From Fulvia fulva (taxonomy: Eukaryota; Ascomycota; Dothideomycetes; Mycosphaerellales; Mycosphaerellaceae), in the NCBI RefSeq assembly GCF_020509005.1, contig NC_063017.1:3038001-3102000 (forward strand): a DNA stretch of 64,000 nt. The letters run 5' to 3'. A program made the translations under genes and the position numbers. The first letter of the stretch is position 1. Each line of letters opens with the position of its first letter. This document shows, one piece after another, positions 12,643 through 21,490 of this stretch. A model generated the notes under the pieces. The model had not been told where the DNA came from, searched no databases, and saw only the letters and a list, made by a program, of their open reading frames with translations.

Positions 12643-12959
12643 TGTTACGGATTAATCTAGGAAAGCCTATAGCTAACCAATCGATGCTAGCGTACTAGCG
12701 GATGTACCCGATATGTAGAGTGCTCTTAGTGCTCTCGGTACTCTCTCGAGAGAGTAGAGAGAGTAGAGAGAGTAGGATAGATTACGCTAAGATATAGCAC
12801 TATATAGACGACGCTCTTTTGTAAGTAGATAGGAGCCTCGTGCTTAACTCATTTCAAGTATATACTATATACTGTTTAGGACTACTACCTTTCTAACGAG
12901 TCGAGACATCCCTATAAAGATCTAAGCCTAGTTAGGATAACGTATAGCGGTTCCTAATA
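12643..12959 (+). repeat. 3' LTR of the nested element
   Basis: 317 bp, less RIP-mutated than the 5' LTR: it retains TGTTACGG, GATGCTAGCG and GTGCTCTCGG where the 5' copy has TATTACGG, GATACTAGCG and GTACTCTCGG. The same 18-bp palindrome is present at 12,739-12,756, followed by GAGAGAGTA repeats. It is followed by the AGTAC target duplicate. Confidence 0.93.
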
Positions 12960-12964
12960 AGTAC

Positions 12965-15200
12965 GTAAAGGACGTTCAAGTTTATATTAGGATCTATATT
13001 TACTTCCGGATTTAGGTCCCCTAGTTCGTAATTGTCGCTCGGCTAATATATAAGCTTTTAAGGAAGGACGTCGAGTTTATCTAGACTAAGAATAAGTAGT
13101 TCTCGAAAGAGAACCTAGCAAGATTCTTAGTAATAGCACTAGCGTTAGTAACTATTTCCTACGCCCTAGGAGCTAGTAGGATCTTCGTTTCTATTAATAC
13201 GAGTAGTATTAGGTAGGGTTATATAATATCGTAGGAATTACTAGATAATACTCGACGAAGACACCCGGTAAGGTATAAGAGCGGCACCTAGAACGTAAAC
13301 GAGGCCAAGTACGATATAGGAAAGCGGGAGTACCTCGGAGTACTAAAGGGCCTTAAGAAGGTGTAGCGCTACCTCGTAGGAGTAGACTTTATCCTCGAAG
13401 TTGATACTAAAACGCTAGTATAGTAGTTAAATCTGCTAGTATCCGACATTCTAAACTCTATAATAGTAAGGTAGGTTACTTAGATCCGGCTATTCACCTT
13501 TAAAGTAAGGCATGTCGATAAGAAGAAGTACTCCGGACCGGATATACTATCTCGTAAACTACCTATAGCTAAGGAGCTTACGGAACCTAACGATAATATT
13601 AATAAGATGATTAACGACAAATTCTTCCGTTACGCCGAGCTAGTTAATACTTTCCCCGTTATTCTAGAGCGTAAACGACTCCTCGAACCCTAGTATAGTA
13701 ATAATTCCGAGCTTATAGCTTATATTCTAGTATATCGAACACGACCGGAAGGGGTTACCCGGGCTAAGTATCGAAACCTCGTTAAGAAGAGTCCTCGGTA
13801 CTACTTAAGAGACAAGCTCTTGTTTTATTAGCGGCGAAGGGGTGTACCGATATAGCTAGTAGTAGACAATAATAATGCTTAGAAAGAGATCGTAATATAC
13901 TATTACGAAAAGTATAGTTACCGGAGTATAGAGCTAGTATATAATCTTATTACTAGCCGGTATTACTAGAAGGGCTACTTCTCCGACGTATCGAATTAGG
14001 TAAGGACTTATACTCCTTATAACTTTCGCGAATGTAACTAAAGAGTAGGAGAAATGTACTTATCGACTTAGTAGGTTGTAGGAGAGAGGTAGTACTACGA
14101 TCCCGTCTACGTATATAGAAACGGGTACTTACTTATCGCCCGAGAAGCTCTAAGTAGGTAGATTAAGGCGAAGGTCGTACGGAAGCCTCTAAATTTACGG
14201 GCGATTACTAAGTTCCTATACGAGATAGTGTTTAGCCGGTATAGATACTACTATAAGATTGTACTTAATAACGCTAGTATTAACGAAGGGGAGGTAGAGA
14301 GGATACTTGTTAGTAGAGGTATTAAGTATATCCGGATCTTACCCTACTATCCGTAGTCAAATATAACTATAGAAGTAGGATATCGACCTATTCTAGCTAC
14401 ATTAGCTAAGCTTACTAAGAACACCTATAAGTCCTAGGAACGATAGATTGCTACGGTGCTTTAGGCTAATAGAACTACGGTATCTAGAATTACGGGCATA
14501 ACGCCGGCGGAGGTTCTATATAGCTATCGTACTATTCTCCTAATCGAGGTAGAATACCTAATATAGGCGAACTATAAATAGGGATCTATTAGATTAACGG
14601 AGGAGCTATTAGCTATTCGGGCGCGTTAGTTATAGGTACGGGATATAAGTCTTTAGGAGTTATAGTTACGAAGAGTAAGGCTTCGTACCCTAAGTAAGGA
14701 ATACTTCGATACTAAACGTAGTATTAACTTCTAGGGGTTGTAGGTCGGAGATCTTATAGTCAAGTTCGACAAGCCGTATAAGGATAACCTATCTAGAAAG
14801 ATTAGGTACCGCTAGCTTAGGCCGTATCGTGTAGCTAAGGTGTACTCGGGGTTTAGTATATACGTCCTTAAAGAGCTTAATAGTACGAGATTAAAGGGTA
14901 TATAAGCCCGAGAGAACCTAAAGCTAATCCTATAGTTAAGACCGGACCCGGAGCTTAATCTTCCTAACGCTAAAGACATTATAGCGCTAGAGGATAGGGT
15001 TAATATCAAGAATGTCGAAAAAGGCGATCTTCCGAATAAGAATAGACCTACTACGTCCGAATCTAACGACGAAGAGGATGACGATATACTTCTAATAGGC
15101 ATAAATAGGGCTACTATACTTCCGTGACTAGAATCTAAGCCGACGAGACTATAGGTACGGCCTTATAACCTTACTACGGAGGAGATGGCCAAATTCACTA
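12965..15200 (+). pseudogene. pol: RNase H and integrase of the Ty3/Gypsy element
   Basis: Continuation of pol after the nested element. The frame reads an RNase H stretch near 13,130-13,560 and then, from about 13,850, an integrase. Its HHCC zinc-binding region is visible around 13,900-14,050 with several His/Cys now Tyr. The catalytic core follows from about 14,100, and a C-terminal region ends near 15,130. Only RIP-type stops interrupt it. Confidence 0.7.
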
Positions 15201-15572
15201 GGATTTAGGTTAAAGGAGGGATAGGACTCTATTATTTCTTTTTTCTTAGGCGTAAGGAGTTCACTTAGTAGTTTTGGTTTCTGACCTTAGTTTGACTAGC
15301 TTCTAGTTCTAGTACCTAGTTCCTAGCGTACTTAATCGATTTCTAGGCTATATCCTTAATTTGAGAGTAGGCTTACTACGAAGACTAGACTTTGACTTAG
15401 CCTCCTTAGCCCCTAATAGAATAAACTTGCGATCTCCTTAATATCTCTAGACTAACTACTTGACTAGACGCCGGATCCGCCTTCTTTACGTATAACTTAT
15501 AGATATAGTTTCTTGGTCTATATTAGCGTAGCGGAGGTGAAACTAGGGATAGTTTCGTAATAGGGGAGGATA

Positions 15573-15899
15573 TATTAACGAGCTAAGGGCCCCTTTGGAC
15601 CCTGAAATTTGCGCGTCGAATCTCGTTAACCTTTAACGGTTAATTACGTAGTAGGGGTGTATAGGGGTACTACTAAGATATATATAGTTAGGAGGCGACC
15701 TTAGGAGAAAGGCAGGATTTACGAACGAATATCTCTATAAGGTAAAAACACGGGAATCTAAGAATTTCAGATTTATTATCTTTTAGGATCTTAGTATATA
15801 TTTCACGGCCCGCGGACCGGCAAATATATATACCTACGCGTAAGCTATTCTAAGGTCACTAGGCGCGCCCTTACTTACTAGGGTAGTTAGTCGTCTATA
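15573..15899 (+). repeat. 3' LTR of the Ty3/Gypsy element
   Basis: 327 bp, paired with 5,521-5,847. It is preceded by a purine tract (TAGGGGAGGATA) that fits a polypurine tract and followed by ATAG. It keeps TpG at positions where the 5' LTR has TpA. Confidence 0.92.
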
Positions 15900-16477
15900 A
15901 TAGTTACGATCCTTATTATAGTAAAGGAAGACTAGGCCGAAGTTACGAAGCTATTAAATAAGGAGCTCGCCTAGCGAATTAATTAACTAGGGGTGGTCGT
16001 AGTGAACTAATAGTCTAATAGTACTCTATAGATCTATACTAGCTCTACTACTACTAGGAGGTACCTAGAGGTATAGCTATAGTAGGTATCTAAGGTTACG
16101 GTATTAGCAAATGTCTTAATAAAGTAATTCACGATCCTAGTCTACGATATGCCTAAAGAGTTCGACCTAACTAACTAAGGTCACCTATATACTCTCTAAG
16201 AGGACAACCCGGTCACTCTTAACTCTCTAATCTAGAAGGCGACTTGGCTCTATAGGAAATAGCTAGAAGGTAAGAAGGCCTCGGCGCTACCTATATAGCT
16301 ATAAGACGTAAAAGCGGCGGATCTAGTAATAGAACAAGGCCTGATCTAGTAATATAGCCTTAAGATAGTCGAAAAGTACTCCTTATCCTTCCGTGACCTA
16401 TAATACTTCAAATACTAATAGTATAGATACTAAACCTATACGTATATAAATAAGTAGGCCTACTCGAACTATATATA
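15900..16477 (+). mobile_element. LINE family A, plus-strand copy, right part
   Basis: Continues the ORF1 sequence interrupted at 5,520 (reverse complement of about 20,935 back to 20,370 of the intact copy). It contains the first zinc-knuckle region of ORF1, RIP-mutated. It ends at 16,466-16,477 (GAACTATATATA), where the intact minus-strand LINE A begins with its tail. Confidence 0.88.
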
Positions 16478-16492
16478 GATAGATAGATAGAT
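16478..16492 (-). repeat. LINE A 3' tail, tetranucleotide repeat
   Basis: In the sense direction the tail is (ATCT)n, not poly(A). The same tail is seen at 2,651, 30,120, 32,650 (plus-strand copy) and, for family B, at 23,491. Confidence 0.9.
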
Positions 16493-16655
16493 TTGTCATT
16501 CCCCTGTTCTAGGACCCTATCCGGCCTATGCAGGTATATATCTATTGTTATGTACAAAGGGAAACCCGAATAGGTGAAAACCCTTCCCGCCCCCGACTAC
16601 TCCTTGTCTAGATTAGCTTTCCCTCTGAACGTACGTAGTCCATGTCACTACCCCG

Positions 16656-19600
16656 TTAGCCCCCGCTCCTAGCCGGTCTCGTCGCGCTGCGTCGTGTCCT
16701 CTCTTCCTGCACTGCTCCTACTAGGCGGTACTGTTCTAGCCAGCCCTTCTCTAGTATCCAGTTCGTAATGCGCCGTAGGTCTTCAGCGTTGTTAAGAAGT
16801 GCCCCAATCGTCCGGTTCCTCGCCTTTGCCATCCACTCCCCCCTTCCTAGCGACCACCTCGGACAGACGAGGAGTGCGTGCCGTACGTTCTGGGAGCGAT
16901 AGCCGCAGGGGCAGCTAGTATTCGTGTATCCTGGGACCTTCCTCCATGATAGGTACCCCTGGAGGCCGATGTGTTCGCTTCGCAGTTGGGTTGCTATGCT
17001 ACTCTGTGCCCTCGTAAGGCGGTAGTGGATGAGCTTCGGGGGGTGCTTGACCGCGGATTTTGTAGCTGACCATTCCTTAGGTTGTCCCGCTGGCTGAGGG
17101 CGTCCACTATGCCCTACAACCTGGTTGTTCCACCTCTCTTTCCATAGTTGCTCTACAAACGATTTCTCACCTTCCCATTGTGTTGCTAGCTGTTCGTCCC
17201 TTGCCCGGTAGTTCGGCTCGTTTCCGGGTCGAATGCCCTTATGCGCTGGTACTGATTCGCGGGCCCTTGCGACTGCACTGGCGATGACCTTCTGTACTGG
17301 GTACTGTGCCGACTTGCCTAAGTAGGAGGTCCGTAGTCCCTGGATGTATAGGTCGATCGGCGGTATAGCGGTCTCGTGCTCAAGCATCCTCGTTGGTGTC
17401 GACTTATATGCCCCGGTGACCTTCCTTAGGCATTGGTTTTGGATCTTCGCTAGCGGCGCGACGAGTCCCTTCGATGGGCAGGCCCTCTCGCCTAAGGACC
17501 ACACTTGGCTGCCATAGGTAAGGACTGGCCGTACAATAGCCGTATATAGAAGTCGTGACTGCCGGAAGTCCGCCCCCCATGTGGACGCAGTGAGCCTCTG
17601 GCATGATGCCATATTCTGTTCAGCTTTCCGTAATATTGCCTGTACGTGCTTCCTCCACCGTAGCGCCGGGTCCACCCATAGTCCGAGGATCCTGAGCTGA
17701 TTTGCCGGGTTAGTCGTGTGCCCCTGTATCTGGATAGAAGCTTGCATATTGTGGAACCGTGGCCGGCGCGTAAAGTGTATCAGATTGTACTTTTCTGGGG
17801 CAAACCGAGCCCCGTGCCTCCTAGCCCAGTCCTCGCAGATCTTGTGCTTCTCTTCTAGTAGCCTACAGTTCTCCTCAGTCGAGGAAGACCACGCTAGGAT
17901 GTTTGTGTCGTCTACGAAGCCGCTCGCAGCGGTGTTCTGGGATTCTAGGGCTGGGAGCAGCGTCGCCATAAAGAAGAGGAACAGAATAGGTGCTAGCGTT
18001 GAGCCTTGCGGGATTCCAGTGTGGACTGCTTGAAATGGGCTTCTGTACTGGCCGACCAGGATCGACGTACTGCGGTTTTGGAGGTAGGACCGTACGAAGT
18101 TGACAAGCCACTCAGGGAGTCCTTTCGACCTTAGGATGTAGAGAAGCCGCGGGTGTGACACGTAGTCGAAGGCTCCCGATATGTCTAGGCTAAGTAAGGA
18201 AGCCACCTTGTCCCTATTCTTATACCAGATGGCCTTTACCTGAGAGGTGATAAGTTCCATCGCGGATAGCGTCGATCGCTGTGGGCGCGCACCCATCTGG
18301 GTGTCCGGGAGTAGGGAGTGTTCCTCTGCCGCCTCGGAGAGTCTCGTTGCAACCAGCTTCTCAAGCGCCTTCCCAAGAGTGTTAAGGAGCGCAATTGGGC
18401 GGTACGACTTCACCTGCGTATAGTCTTCCTTCTGCGGCTTGCGTAGGACCACTGTCGTCGATTGTTTAAAAGCTATCGGGTGGTATCCGGTCTGTAGGCA
18501 GGCGTTGAAGATCGCTGCAACTGCTGGGGCTAGTTGATCTCTACACTTCTTTAGTAGCTCGTTTGGGATCCCATCCGGCCCCGGGGCTTTCTTCGCCGGC
18601 AACTTCCTCAGCACAGCGGTAACTTCTCCCTCGGACACCTCCTGTTGGACCGCGATGCTAGGGGCTAGGGGAGTAGAGCTGTTTATGTCGCTTAGATCAG
18701 CCTCGACTGGGGGTGGGAAGAACTTGCTAGCCAGTAGACGCGCCTTGGCCTCGGGGTCGCTAACCGGGCCACTAGGCGATTGTAGCGCTGGGATAGAGAA
18801 GGAGGGGCCCTGTGTAGGGTCCTGTCGGGCCCATTTCGCTAGCTTCCACATCCTCTCTGGCTTGCCGGCGATTTCTTCCACTGTGGCCCTCCAGCCGACT
18901 GCTTTCTCCCTCCGTATTATGGCTTTCTTCTGTTGGCATGCCTCCCTGTATACGTTCCAGGCCTCCTCGCTATGGCTGCTCGTCCACACCCGGCGGGCTC
19001 TCCTTGCTTCTCTTACTACCGCAGTGCACTCCGGCGTCCAGTATGGTTTGGACCATGTCGTTGGTTGGGCAAGCGGAACGTGAAGTGAGGTCGCTTTTCT
19101 TATTTCGTCTGTCAACCCCTGGACTGCTTCGTCTATCTCGTCTTTACTGTTGTATTGCTGCTGCGCGATCTGGACTAGCCTCTTGGAGTCATCGAGGTAC
19201 GCCTGGATGTTGGCCCAGTGGGCCTTTCCCCAGTTTGGCTTAGGGGTTCTCGCTGGTGTGCGTTGTATCTGTGTCGCAATAGAGGTCCTGACTGGCATGT
19301 GGTCTGACGACGCCTCGAGTTCATGTTCGATCCCACAGTAGGTTACCGTGTGGTAGTGGCTATCTGAGATCCAGGAGAGGTCGATCGTGCCTTGGAGTCC
19401 CCCTCTCTTCCAGGTGCCCAGGTCCTTCGGGGTATTGAGGGCAATTGCGTTGCTCGCCATCAAGTCGAGTACTTCGTCGGCTATAGGGTGCGGCTGCATA
19501 AGGCTTTCCCAGGAAGGGTGGTGTATGTTGAAGTCTCCTACTACGATGTGGCACCCTTGTCTCTTGAGCGCACTGTCTAGGTGTCTGCAGACCCCTAGGT

Positions 19601-19973
19601 CGCGGCTAGACCTCGAGGCTGGCGGTTGCATGTATAGGTTGTGTATCCAGGTGCTACCCACGTGGAGGGAGGTAATATCGCCCCCGCCTTCTTCGTCTGC
19701 GTAGTACACTACCTCCCAGTCGGATTCTAGTATGTCCTTGCTGACATAGAAGCACGTGCGGGGTCTGCCGTCGCCTCGTAGGCATGTCGTGTAGCCTGGT
19801 GACTTGCAGGTCGTTGGTCTCTTATGGTGCGGGTTAATCCATGGCTCCTGGATTGCAAGGACGTGGTGGACGCGCGGGTCCGCCTCGTGTAGGAAATGGT
19901 TCTGGACTATATCCTTGCTATGGTTGACGTTATACTGGATGATGTTAAGCGTGTCGAGGCTAGTCATCGGCAT
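16656..19973 (-). CDS. LINE A ORF2: endonuclease and reverse transcriptase
   Basis: About 1,105 residues. The N-terminal part is an APE-type endonuclease: NIIQYNVNHS near the start, the IQEPW block, VVGDFNIHH, GTIDLSWIS and SSDHMPV. The reverse transcriptase follows in the middle: KKAPGPDGIPNELL, YRPIALLNTLGKALEK, LSLDISGAFDYVSH, GIPQGSTLAPILFLFF and the catalytic box FVDD near residue 687. Near the C-terminus is a CCHC-like zinc motif (CPCGYRSQNVRHALLVC). I see no RNase H domain. This set is that of Tad-clade fungal LINEs, which nick the target and copy their RNA on the spot. An ATG lies at 19,973, overlapping the ORF1 stop by 14 nt in a +1 frame, so translation is probably coupled. No internal stop is present. 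Confidence 0.92.
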   Translation of the reverse strand: MPMTSLDTLNIIQYNVNHSKDIVQNHFLHEADPRVHHVLAIQEPWINPHHKRPTTCKSPGYTTCLRGDGRPRTCFYVSKDILESDWEVVYYADEEGGGDITSLHVGSTWIHNLYMQPPASRSSRDLGVCRHLDSALKRQGCHIVVGDFNIHHPSWESLMQPHPIADEVLDLMASNAIALNTPKDLGTWKRGGLQGTIDLSWISDSHYHTVTYCGIEHELEASSDHMPVRTSIATQIQRTPARTPKPNWGKAHWANIQAYLDDSKRLVQIAQQQYNSKDEIDEAVQGLTDEIRKATSLHVPLAQPTTWSKPYWTPECTAVVREARRARRVWTSSHSEEAWNVYREACQQKKAIIRREKAVGWRATVEEIAGKPERMWKLAKWARQDPTQGPSFSIPALQSPSGPVSDPEAKARLLASKFFPPPVEADLSDINSSTPLAPSIAVQQEVSEGEVTAVLRKLPAKKAPGPDGIPNELLKKCRDQLAPAVAAIFNACLQTGYHPIAFKQSTTVVLRKPQKEDYTQVKSYRPIALLNTLGKALEKLVATRLSEAAEEHSLLPDTQMGARPQRSTLSAMELITSQVKAIWYKNRDKVASLLSLDISGAFDYVSHPRLLYILRSKGLPEWLVNFVRSYLQNRSTSILVGQYRSPFQAVHTGIPQGSTLAPILFLFFMATLLPALESQNTAASGFVDDTNILAWSSSTEENCRLLEEKHKICEDWARRHGARFAPEKYNLIHFTRRPRFHNMQASIQIQGHTTNPANQLRILGLWVDPALRWRKHVQAILRKAEQNMASCQRLTASTWGADFRQSRLLYTAIVRPVLTYGSQVWSLGERACPSKGLVAPLAKIQNQCLRKVTGAYKSTPTRMLEHETAIPPIDLYIQGLRTSYLGKSAQYPVQKVIASAVARARESVPAHKGIRPGNEPNYRARDEQLATQWEGEKSFVEQLWKERWNNQVVGHSGRPQPAGQPKEWSATKSAVKHPPKLIHYRLTRAQSSIATQLRSEHIGLQGYLSWRKVPGYTNTSCPCGYRSQNVRHALLVCPRWSLGRGEWMAKARNRTIGALLNNAEDLRRITNWILEKGWLEQYRLVGAVQEERTRRSATRPARSGG

Positions 19974-21237
19974 CGACAATCATTTCCTCTGTATCGTCCT
20001 GTGTCCTACTGCCCTGTGCGTCCTGGTCTACGCCTATCGGCTGTGTACTAAAGGGGAGCCGGGCCTGGTTAGATTCCCTCGCCGCAGCTAGCAGAGCACG
20101 TGGCCTCCCGTACGCCCTAGGCTGCGCATCCTTTACATCGTTCTCGGCCCTAGGGCGCTTGTGCCCGACCGCCGCTAGTTGGTTCCGGTGTGGGCTAGCC
20201 TCACGGTCGCCGTAGAATCTTGGGGCGACGGTTCTGTTTGTGATTGCCTTGTTTTTCGCTAGTTTCCGCTGTGGGCATTCCGCACTATACGATGGGTGGT
20301 GCCCCGGACAGTTCGCGCACCGTCTCGTAGTCGATGTACAGTCCCTAGACATATGGTCTCCTGCACAGTTCGAGCAGGCCTGCTTGTTTGTGCACGTGTA
20401 GGTTTGGTGTCCATACTGTTGGCATTTGAAGCATTGGAGGACACGAAAGGATGAGGAGTGCTTTTCTACTGTCTTGAGGCTGTATTGCCAGACCAGGCCT
20501 TGTTCTATCGCTAGATCCGCCGCTTTCGCGTCTTGTAGCCATACTATTAGCGCCGAGGCCTTCTTGCCTTCTGGCCATTTCCTATGGAGCCAAGTCGCCT
20601 TCTGGATTGGAGAGTTAAGAGTGACCGGGTTGTCCTCTTGGAGAGCGCGTAGGTGACCCTGGTTGGTTGGGTCAAACTCCTTAGGCATGTCGTGGACTAG
20701 GATCGTGAATTGTTTCGTTGAGACCTTCGCTGATGCCGCAACCTTAGATGCCCACTGTGGCTGTGCCTCTAGGTGCCTCCTAGCAGTAGCAGAGCTAGTA
20801 TAGATCTGTAGAGTGCCGTTAGACTGTTGGTTCACTGCGACCACCCCTGGTTGGTTAATTCGTTGGGCGAGCTCCTTGTTCGATAGCTTCGCAACTTCGG
20901 CCTGGTCTTCCTTTGCTGCAATGCGGATCGTAACTGCATCGTGCGTTGGGCGGGGGCCTGGTATCGATGCCGCGACCGATGCCCAGCTATGGGGGTGTTG
21001 ATTCCGGGTGGCCTTGCTAATCGCCTGGGACGTCGTCCTCATTTCTTGTTGCCCTCGGTGATACGACAGTACAAGCGCCGTGCGTAGCTGAGTGATCATT
21101 ACCTGTAGAGACCGGTAAGGGAGCTGATCGTTAGTTTCCATGCTTTTTGCGTCCTCTATAAGTTGCTGCCAGTTGTCTTGGGGGGGCTTCGCCTGTAGGG
21201 CCGTAGGCGCCGTTAGTACCGTAGCCTGGGCTGCCAT
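19960..21237 (-). CDS. LINE A ORF1: gag-like RNA-binding protein with three zinc knuckles
   Basis: 425 residues. The N-terminal half is helical and charged. The C-terminal half carries three CCHC-type knuckles in a row: CFKCQQYGHQTYTC, CSNCAGDHMSRDC and CANCPGHHPSYSAEC, followed by a basic tail. Proteins of this kind coat the LINE RNA and form the ribonucleoprotein used for insertion. The ATG at 21,237 follows about 175 nt of 5' UTR, and the frame ends in ...VDADD-stop at 19,960. ORF2 begins inside the last codons. All other copies of this ORF in the window are destroyed by RIP. Confidence 0.9.
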   Translation of the reverse strand: MAAQATVLTAPTALQAKPPQDNWQQLIEDAKSMETNDQLPYRSLQVMITQLRTALVLSYHRGQQEMRTTSQAISKATRNQHPHSWASVAASIPGPRPTHDAVTIRIAAKEDQAEVAKLSNKELAQRINQPGVVAVNQQSNGTLQIYTSSATARRHLEAQPQWASKVAASAKVSTKQFTILVHDMPKEFDPTNQGHLRALQEDNPVTLNSPIQKATWLHRKWPEGKKASALIVWLQDAKAADLAIEQGLVWQYSLKTVEKHSSSFRVLQCFKCQQYGHQTYTCTNKQACSNCAGDHMSRDCTSTTRRCANCPGHHPSYSAECPQRKLAKNKAITNRTVAPRFYGDREASPHRNQLAAVGHKRPRAENDVKDAQPRAYGRPRALLAAARESNQARLPFSTQPIGVDQDAQGSRTQDDTEEMIVDADD

Positions 21238-21490
21238 TGCCTAGGAGTTGCCTAATGTAGCTAGGCACCTCCGCGGCGTTTGGAGCTGAAGAAACAGGGT
21301 GAAGAGAGCTTCAAGCTGTCCAGATTGAATGGGGTAGAACTCCCTCAGTCCTAGGGGCAGTGGCCTGCTTTTTATATCGTTGGAATGGCCTTGATAAGAG
21401 CTTTCGAATGTGTCGTGTTTTGGCGCAGAGATCGATCGATAATCTAGCCCTCCGTAATCACCTATATAATAAAGTATAGAACTATATATA

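Larger units (their letters stand above)
10564..12959 (+). mobile_element. Nested gag-only LTR retrotransposon with an antisense ORF
   Basis: Two 317-bp LTRs (10,564-10,880 and 12,643-12,959) enclose 1,762 bp. The 3' LTR starts TGTTACGGAT and the 5' LTR ends CCTAACA, so the intact ends are TG...CA. The flanks are AGTAC at 10,559-10,563 and AGTAC at 12,960-12,964, a perfect 5-bp target duplication made within the pol of the outer element. A purine-rich tract (GAAGGGGGATAG) lies just before the 3' LTR. The inside holds a gag-like frame on the plus strand and a cysteine-rich frame on the minus strand, with no room for pol, so it would depend on a partner element. Confidence 0.9.
5521..15899 (+). 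mobile_element. Ty3/Gypsy LTR retrotransposon, RIP-mutated, with a nested LTR element inside
   Basis: Two direct repeats of 327 bp (5,521-5,847 and 15,573-15,899) flank about 9.7 kb. The LTRs now begin TATTAACGAG and end CGTCTATA, consistent with TG...CA ends after RIP. The 4-bp flanks are both ATAG (5,517-5,520 and 15,900-15,903), copied from the LINE ORF1 target. Reading through the TAG/TAA stops on the plus strand gives the order gag with zinc knuckle, protease, reverse transcriptase, RNase H, integrase, which is the Ty3/Gypsy order. Without the 2.4 kb insertion at 10,564-12,959 the element is about 8.0 kb. It can encode nothing now. Confidence 0.9.
16478..21478 (-). mobile_element. Full-length, un-RIPped LINE family A (Tad-like non-LTR retrotransposon)
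   Basis: Minus-strand element with a short (ATAG)n tail at 16,478-16,492, a 3' UTR, ORF2 (16,656-19,973), ORF1 (19,960-21,237) and a 5' UTR up to 21,413, where all other full 5' ends in the window stop. Bases 21,414-21,478 look like a 65-bp extra segment at the 5' end, because GAACTATATATA occurs both at 16,466-16,477 and at 21,479-21,490 and can serve as a 12-bp target duplication. CpA and TpG are abundant and both ORFs are open, unlike every other LINE A copy here, so it is the youngest LINE A insertion in the block. Confidence 0.9.

Noticed and set aside
17716..18033. Plus-strand frames of 60-140 codons inside LINE A (also at 18,655-19,083, 19,387-19,704, 20,426-20,656)
   Set aside because: They are antisense shadows of ORF1 and ORF2, with no domain and no counterpart kept in family B.
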